A stretch of 64,000 nucleotides of DNA from assembly GCF_001715295.1 (NCBI RefSeq), contig NZ_MDKB01000003.1, positions 1,071,954-1,135,953 on the forward strand, in the 5' to 3' direction. This DNA comes from Streptomyces griseus. GTDB lineage: Bacteria > Actinomycetota > Actinomycetes > Streptomycetales > Streptomycetaceae. The position numbers were made by a program, and so were the translations under genes. Numbering within the stretch: the stretch's first letter is position 1; each line of letters opens with the position of its first letter. Shown here piece after piece: positions 60,321-64,000 of the stretch. The notes beneath the pieces are model-generated. The model worked only from the letters and a program-made list of their open reading frames with translations, was not told where the DNA came from and searched no databases.

Positions 60321-60680
60321 TCAGGCGGCCGGACGGGCCGGGCCTGCGTATCCGGCGGGGCCCAGCAGGGCCCGTATCGGGTGCCAGAGCTCCTGGTGGC
60401 GCGGCTCCTGGCCGGTCGGGGGCGCCGTCCGCCACAGCAGCCCGTCCGGGTGGTGCAGCACCGCGGTGACCTCGTCGGGAGTGGGCGGCTGGGTGTTGCC
60501 CCTGAGGTAGACGGCGCGCAGGCCGAGGTTGCGCAGCCGGGTCAGGGCGCGCGCCCGGTTGGCCGCGTGGACCAGTACGCGTACGGGGCCCGCGGGCCCC
60601 GTTCCTCCGGCCGGCCGGTTCAGTGCGACTGCCACCACCACCGTTCCGTTGGGCAGTCTGCAGAAACCTCCGCCTGCCAT
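60321..60680 (-). CDS. conserved hypothetical protein
   Basis: Protein of 119 aa, no family recognised. Its middle (VRVLVHAANRARALTRLRNL, then GLRAVYLRGNTQPPTPDEVT) looks like a compact alpha/beta fold, and the end is Pro/Ala-rich (LLGPAGYAGPARPAA). The ATG at 60680 has GGGGGGAG 8 bp upstream. It lies downstream of the M6 protease gene, separated by a terminator. Confidence 0.7.
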   Translation of the reverse strand: MAGGGFCRLPNGTVVVAVALNRPAGGTGPAGPVRVLVHAANRARALTRLRNLGLRAVYLRGNTQPPTPDEVTAVLHHPDGLLWRTAPPTGQEPRHQELWHPIRALLGPAGYAGPARPAA

Positions 60681-60737
60681 GCGTGGCGCTCCCCCCGTGA
60701 GACATCGTGTCAATAAGGATTCGGTAGGACGCACCTA

Positions 60738-60783
60738 AACACGATCGGCCGCCGCCCGCTAGAGGGCGACGGCCGATCATGTT
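60738..60783 (-). terminator. terminator after the M6 protease gene
   Basis: AACACGATCGGCCGCCGCCC pairs with GGGCGACGGCCGATCATGTT (two mismatches) around GCTAGA. Confidence 0.8.
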
Positions 60784-60803
60784 CTGACCTGCTGGTTTTC
60801 GGA

Positions 60804-63203
60804 CTACTTGCCCGAGGGGCCGACCTTCACGGTCATCGTGGAGCCGCTGAGCGGCTCGTCGACGATCGTGATCCGGGTGTTGGTGTCAGTGACCTGGACA
60901 CTTCCGGTCGGATTCTCCTCGTACCAGTACGTGCCCTTGCGGTCGTCGAAGACCGGGACGCCCGGCGACGACTTGATCTTCAGCGCCACGTCCGCGTTGT
61001 GCAGCGTGAATCCCTTGTTCGGGTACCAGCTGAACGGCGCGTCGAACGGCTGGATCTTGTTGCGCAGGAGCGAGCCGTTGGTCCACTTGAGCGGCTTGGC
61101 GTGGGAGTCCACCGGGAGGATCAGGCCGTGGCCGGGGTGGACCGAGGTGTTGTTGTCCTTCTGGGAGGTGTCCCAGAGCCACACCATCAGGCCGTTCTGG
61201 TAGGCGTAGTGCTCGACCCAGTCGGGGCGGGTGGTGGAGAAGCCGAAGTTGTACGGGCCGACCTCGAGGGTCTTGTCGTACGAGACGTACTGGCGGTTCT
61301 CCGCGATGTAGTACTGCGGGTAGTCGTTGGTGAACGACTCTCCGATGCGGGAGAAGCCCTTGGCGGTCCAGCCGTTGTCGTCGCCCTCGGCGCCGTCCGC
61401 GAAGAGCGCGGTGCCGTCGGCGGTGACGGTGATGGCGTCGGCCGCGAAGCCCTTGCCGCCCGCTCCGCCGTCCGTCTGGTAGCGGAAGCGGAGGTCGATC
61501 TTCTTGCCCGCGTAGGCGTCCAGCGGGTACGAGAGCTTCTTGTACGCGCCGGAGACGTCGGTCAGGGCCGGCTTGTCGCTGGCGTCGCGCGGGATGGCCT
61601 TGCCGTCGGCGGTGCCGTCGAGCGCGGTCCAGGAGGCGCCGCCGTTGTCCGAGACCTCGGTGTAGAGGTAGTCGTAGTCGGCCTCGATGTCGTACCAGCC
61701 GGACAGGTCCAGCGAGGCGGACGTCCTGCCGGTCAGGTCGACCGAGCGGGTCAGGGTGTTCGACAGGTCGTCACCCATGTCGCTCCACCACTGCTTGGAG
61801 CCCTCGGCGGGCTTCACGACGCTCGTGGTCACGGCCTTCTCGGGCAGCTCGACGAGGAGCGCCTGCTTGTTCTTGGTGTTGTACTCCGACACACCGAGCT
61901 TGTGGGTCGACTTCGTGGCGGCCTTGGCCGTCGCGTAGTCGAGCCAGCCGAGCTGGAGCTTGTCCCAGGCGGTCATGTCGCCCGGCAGGTTGCCGATCTC
62001 CCCCTGGCCGGTGCCGAGCCACGAGCCCGCCGACATCAGGGACCAGAAGCCGACGGAGTTCTCGCCGCCGCCGGAGGTGTCGTACAGGTCCGGCAGGCCG
62101 AGGTCGTGGGCGTACTCGTGGGCGAAGACGCCCAGGCCGCCGTTCTCGGGCTGCGCGGTGTAGTCGCCGACCCAGATGCCCGTGTCGCCGATCTCGGTGC
62201 CACCGGCCTTGTTGCCGGCCGGGCCGGTCGCGCCGGCGTTGGTGCCGTAGGCGTACCAGCGGTGCGCCCAGATGGCGTTGGTGCCCTCGGCGCCGCCGCC
62301 CGCGGACTCGTCCTCGCCGGCGTGGACCAGCTGGAAGTGGTCGATGTAGCCGTCGGGCTCGTTGAAGTTGCCGTCGCCGTCGAAGTCGTACCGGTCCCAC
62401 TGGTCGTACTGGGCGAGGTCCGCCTTGATCTGGTCGAGCGTCCGGCCCTTGGCCTTCTGGTCGGCGACCCAGGCGTTGACGCCGTCGCGGACGGTGTCCC
62501 AGACGTTGGCGCAGTTGGTCGAGCCGCAGTAGTTCGACCCGTAACGCGCCTCGTTGTAGGGCACCTTCACCCAGTCGGAGACCTCGCCGTCGACCGAGTA
62601 GCGCCCGGAGGACGTCTTCTCGTAGTACGTCTTGAGCGAGTCCTTGCCCTCACCCTGCCCGAAGTACAGCTCCTGGAAGTGCGCCTGGCTGTAGTCGGCC
62701 TGCCAGGCGGTGCTGTTGTCCTTCTCGGGGTCGGGCTCGGCTATCCGGTTGTGCAGGGGGCCGGGCGTGCCGCCGTACTTCTTGACGGGCGGCTTCGGGC
62801 CGTCCCCGTCGGGGTCGAACATCGTGGTGTCGTCGACCTTGTCGCCGAACTCCACGAGGATGGTGAAGATCTTGTCGGTCTTCTCACGGCCGAGCTCGAC
62901 GTACTTGCTCTTGCCGAGCTTGACGACCTTGGAACCACCCCGGGTGGTCACCTTCTTGTCGCCGGACAGCACCTGCTCCAGCGCGGCCTGACGCTGGGCG
63001 TCGTGCTCCTTACTGAAGGGGCCGTCCAGGTCGTGCTCGTGCGCCTTGGCCGGCGCGGGATCGCGGCGGTCCACGAGGGAAGCGCCTGATCCCGACGTCC
63101 TGTCGTCGGCCTGCGCGGTGGCGAAGGCGGATGCCGTCGCGGCCGTGGCGGCCAGGGCCACGGCTACTGCGGTGGCTCGCAGCGCGCGTCGTGTAGTGGT
63201 CAC
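60804..63203 (-). CDS. secreted immune inhibitor A-like metalloprotease (M6)
   Basis: Extracellular zinc protease, 799 aa. A signal peptide (TTTRRALRATAVAVALAATA) and a propeptide (about 30-110) precede the M6 domain. The zinc motif is FAHEYAHDLGLPDLYDT (HExxHxxGxxD) near residue 361, with FWSLMSAGSWLG after it. Calcium-type loops (DFDGDGNFNEPDGYID) lie before it. A C-terminal beta-rich region (about 480-799) includes MAM-like repeats. Relatives degrade host or environmental proteins. The GTG at 63203 has GGAGGA 9 bp upstream. Confidence 0.94.
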   Translation of the reverse strand: MTTTRRALRATAVAVALAATAATASAFATAQADDRTSGSGASLVDRRDPAPAKAHEHDLDGPFSKEHDAQRQAALEQVLSGDKKVTTRGGSKVVKLGKSKYVELGREKTDKIFTILVEFGDKVDDTTMFDPDGDGPKPPVKKYGGTPGPLHNRIAEPDPEKDNSTAWQADYSQAHFQELYFGQGEGKDSLKTYYEKTSSGRYSVDGEVSDWVKVPYNEARYGSNYCGSTNCANVWDTVRDGVNAWVADQKAKGRTLDQIKADLAQYDQWDRYDFDGDGNFNEPDGYIDHFQLVHAGEDESAGGGAEGTNAIWAHRWYAYGTNAGATGPAGNKAGGTEIGDTGIWVGDYTAQPENGGLGVFAHEYAHDLGLPDLYDTSGGGENSVGFWSLMSAGSWLGTGQGEIGNLPGDMTAWDKLQLGWLDYATAKAATKSTHKLGVSEYNTKNKQALLVELPEKAVTTSVVKPAEGSKQWWSDMGDDLSNTLTRSVDLTGRTSASLDLSGWYDIEADYDYLYTEVSDNGGASWTALDGTADGKAIPRDASDKPALTDVSGAYKKLSYPLDAYAGKKIDLRFRYQTDGGAGGKGFAADAITVTADGTALFADGAEGDDNGWTAKGFSRIGESFTNDYPQYYIAENRQYVSYDKTLEVGPYNFGFSTTRPDWVEHYAYQNGLMVWLWDTSQKDNNTSVHPGHGLILPVDSHAKPLKWTNGSLLRNKIQPFDAPFSWYPNKGFTLHNADVALKIKSSPGVPVFDDRKGTYWYEENPTGSVQVTDTNTRITIVDEPLSGSTMTVKVGPSGK

Positions 63204-63581
63204 TTGATGCAGTCCTCCCCGGCGTTCGCGTCCGCGGCCAGGAAGGGTGAAGCAGGGCCGCGCGCGTTGACGCGTCACAAGTGACGACATTTGATCGGAG
63301 TTACGAGAGAAAAGACAGATCTTGACTTGCACAGGCCAAGTGCACTATGCGGGAGCATCATTCCGTTATCCGGACGTTCACCCGGGAGCCCGGCGGACCG
63401 ACCGGCGCGACCCGTACCCCGGTCGGCGACCGTGTGACCCAGTGCGCCCCCTGTGCACCGGCACCACGGGTCAGGTCCCGCTTACTACCCGTTCCCCGGG
63501 GGCATCCACCGTCGTAGAGTCGATCGACAGTGCGAACGTGTTGAGAGACCCCTATCCGACACCCTGAGGACGGACAACGCC
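63204..63581. other. 378-bp intergenic region with a candidate promoter
   Basis: TTGACT (63322-63327) and CTATGC (63345-63350) are 17 bp apart on the plus strand, a fair promoter. The spacer holds ACTTG-CACAGGC-CAAGT (63325-63341), an inverted repeat that could bind a repressor. No gene or terminator seen. Confidence 0.4.
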
Positions 63582-63878
63582 ATGACTCGTCCGACTGCCG
63601 CACAGATCTCCTACGGTTCGGTCACCGTCGTCGTCTCGGCCCTCGCCATGCTGCTGCTGTCCCGTACGGAGTCTGGCGTCGGCGTGGCCGTCATCTGTGT
63701 CGCCGCACTGGTCATCGGCGTGCTGGTGGCCGTGACCGTCCCGCTGCCCGGGCGGCCGGGTCCGGCCCGTCAGGAGACGGCCCCGTCACCTGCCCGCACC
63801 CGGCGCGTGCCCGACGGCGCCGGGACGGGTTCCGTACGCAGGGACGAGCGTGTCGGGGAGCACTCGCTGCACCGCTGA
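63582..63878 (+). CDS. small membrane protein
   Basis: Protein of 98 aa with two hydrophobic helices (ISYGSVTVVVSALAMLLLS, then GVAVICVAALVIGVLVAVTV) and a charged, disordered C-terminal 40 residues (ARTRRVPDGAGTGSVRRDER). No family recognised. GAGGA precedes the ATG by 11 bp. Confidence 0.65.
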   Translation: MTRPTAAQISYGSVTVVVSALAMLLLSRTESGVGVAVICVAALVIGVLVAVTVPLPGRPGPARQETAPSPARTRRVPDGAGTGSVRRDERVGEHSLHR

Positions 63879-63905
63879 CGCCGCGTCCGGCGCCACTGCG
63901 CCGCC

Positions 63906-64000
63906 TCACCGGACGACGACCACCACCGTCTTGCCCGCCTTGTCCTGCAGGCCCTGCCGGTAGGGCTTGTCGGTGAACATCAGGATGATGTTGATCAGCC
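63906..64000 (-). CDS. C-terminal end of an RDD-family membrane protein
   Basis: Only the last 31 residues lie in the window: LINIILMFTDKPYRQGLQDK, then AGKTVVVVR and the stop. The pattern of a membrane segment followed by QGLQDKxxGTxVV is the end of an RDD domain. The start is beyond the right edge. Function of RDD proteins is mostly unknown. Confidence 0.6.
   Translation of the reverse strand, partial: LINIILMFTDKPYRQGLQDKAGKTVVVVVR

Noticed and set aside
63322..63567. An 81-codon plus-strand frame before the small membrane protein
   Set aside because: Arg/Pro-rich, no ribosome-binding site, and it overlaps the likely promoter.

Overview
The window is high-GC actinobacterial DNA, almost certainly a Streptomyces chromosome. 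It has GTG starts, strong GC3 bias, rare TTA codons, a WhiJ/AbaA-type regulator trio, an ECF42 sigma factor with a DGPF protein, a CebR box, DasR (dre) boxes next to nagF/nagE genes, and a mec-cysO-cysM cluster. All functional calls come from reading the sequence and family knowledge; nothing was searched.

Region 1 (2-9854) is a tightly coupled four-gene helicase cassette: a DEAH-box SF2 helicase cut by the left edge, a UvrD-like SF1 helicase, and a DrmA-like helicase followed by a DrmB-like DUF1998 protein. DrmA and DrmB are core proteins of the DISARM anti-phage system. The two upstream helicases do not match the usual DISARM set, so this looks like a variant or uncharacterised defence operon. 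Its right side carries a hairpin terminator, a decayed DUF397 gene and a TTA-containing VanZ-like gene.

Region 2 (11999-30857) is accessory metabolism and regulation. It holds the DUF397/HTH/anti-sigma-like kinase trio, a TetR-acetyltransferase pair with two tandem operators over the start codon, a GAF-SpoIIE phosphatase, a winged-helix protein behind a structured leader, PlsC, AraC, a secreted GH5-Fn3-CBM2 mannanase behind a perfect CebR box, an NmrA-like oxidoreductase, a lipoprotein, ECF42 with its DGPF protein, a convergent DNA ligase/Ku pair separated by 26-bp tandem repeats, and an aldolase-DeoR operon.

Region 3 (31263-45629) holds a DUF445 protein, a secreted SGNH hydrolase, a DUF1707 protein, a three-gene ABC-2 exporter, a bifunctional penicillin-binding protein, a guanidinium exporter behind a guanidine-III riboswitch, a GroES-like protein, Bcp and an MHS-type transporter. 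It ends in two HNH endonuclease genes built from 49-residue repeats that run into an unusual tRNA with anticodon UAG.

Region 4 (45632-64000) looks like core chromosome: rdgB, rph, the GlcNAc PTS genes nagF/nagE1/nagE2, an MBL hydrolase, a MazF-like protein, the cysteine synthesis genes mec-(leader peptide)-cysO-cysM, an amino acid permease, DUF2017, clpS, pncB and pncA for NAD salvage, a secreted M6 metalloprotease, and the end of an RDD-family gene.

Two families of short intergenic repeats with terminal inverted repeats are present. Family 1 has 163-bp copies at 30858 and 60139 and a diverged core at 51011. Family 2 has copies of about 150 bp at 56739 and 59309. Both look like non-autonomous mobile elements (MITEs) and sit directly against gene ends.
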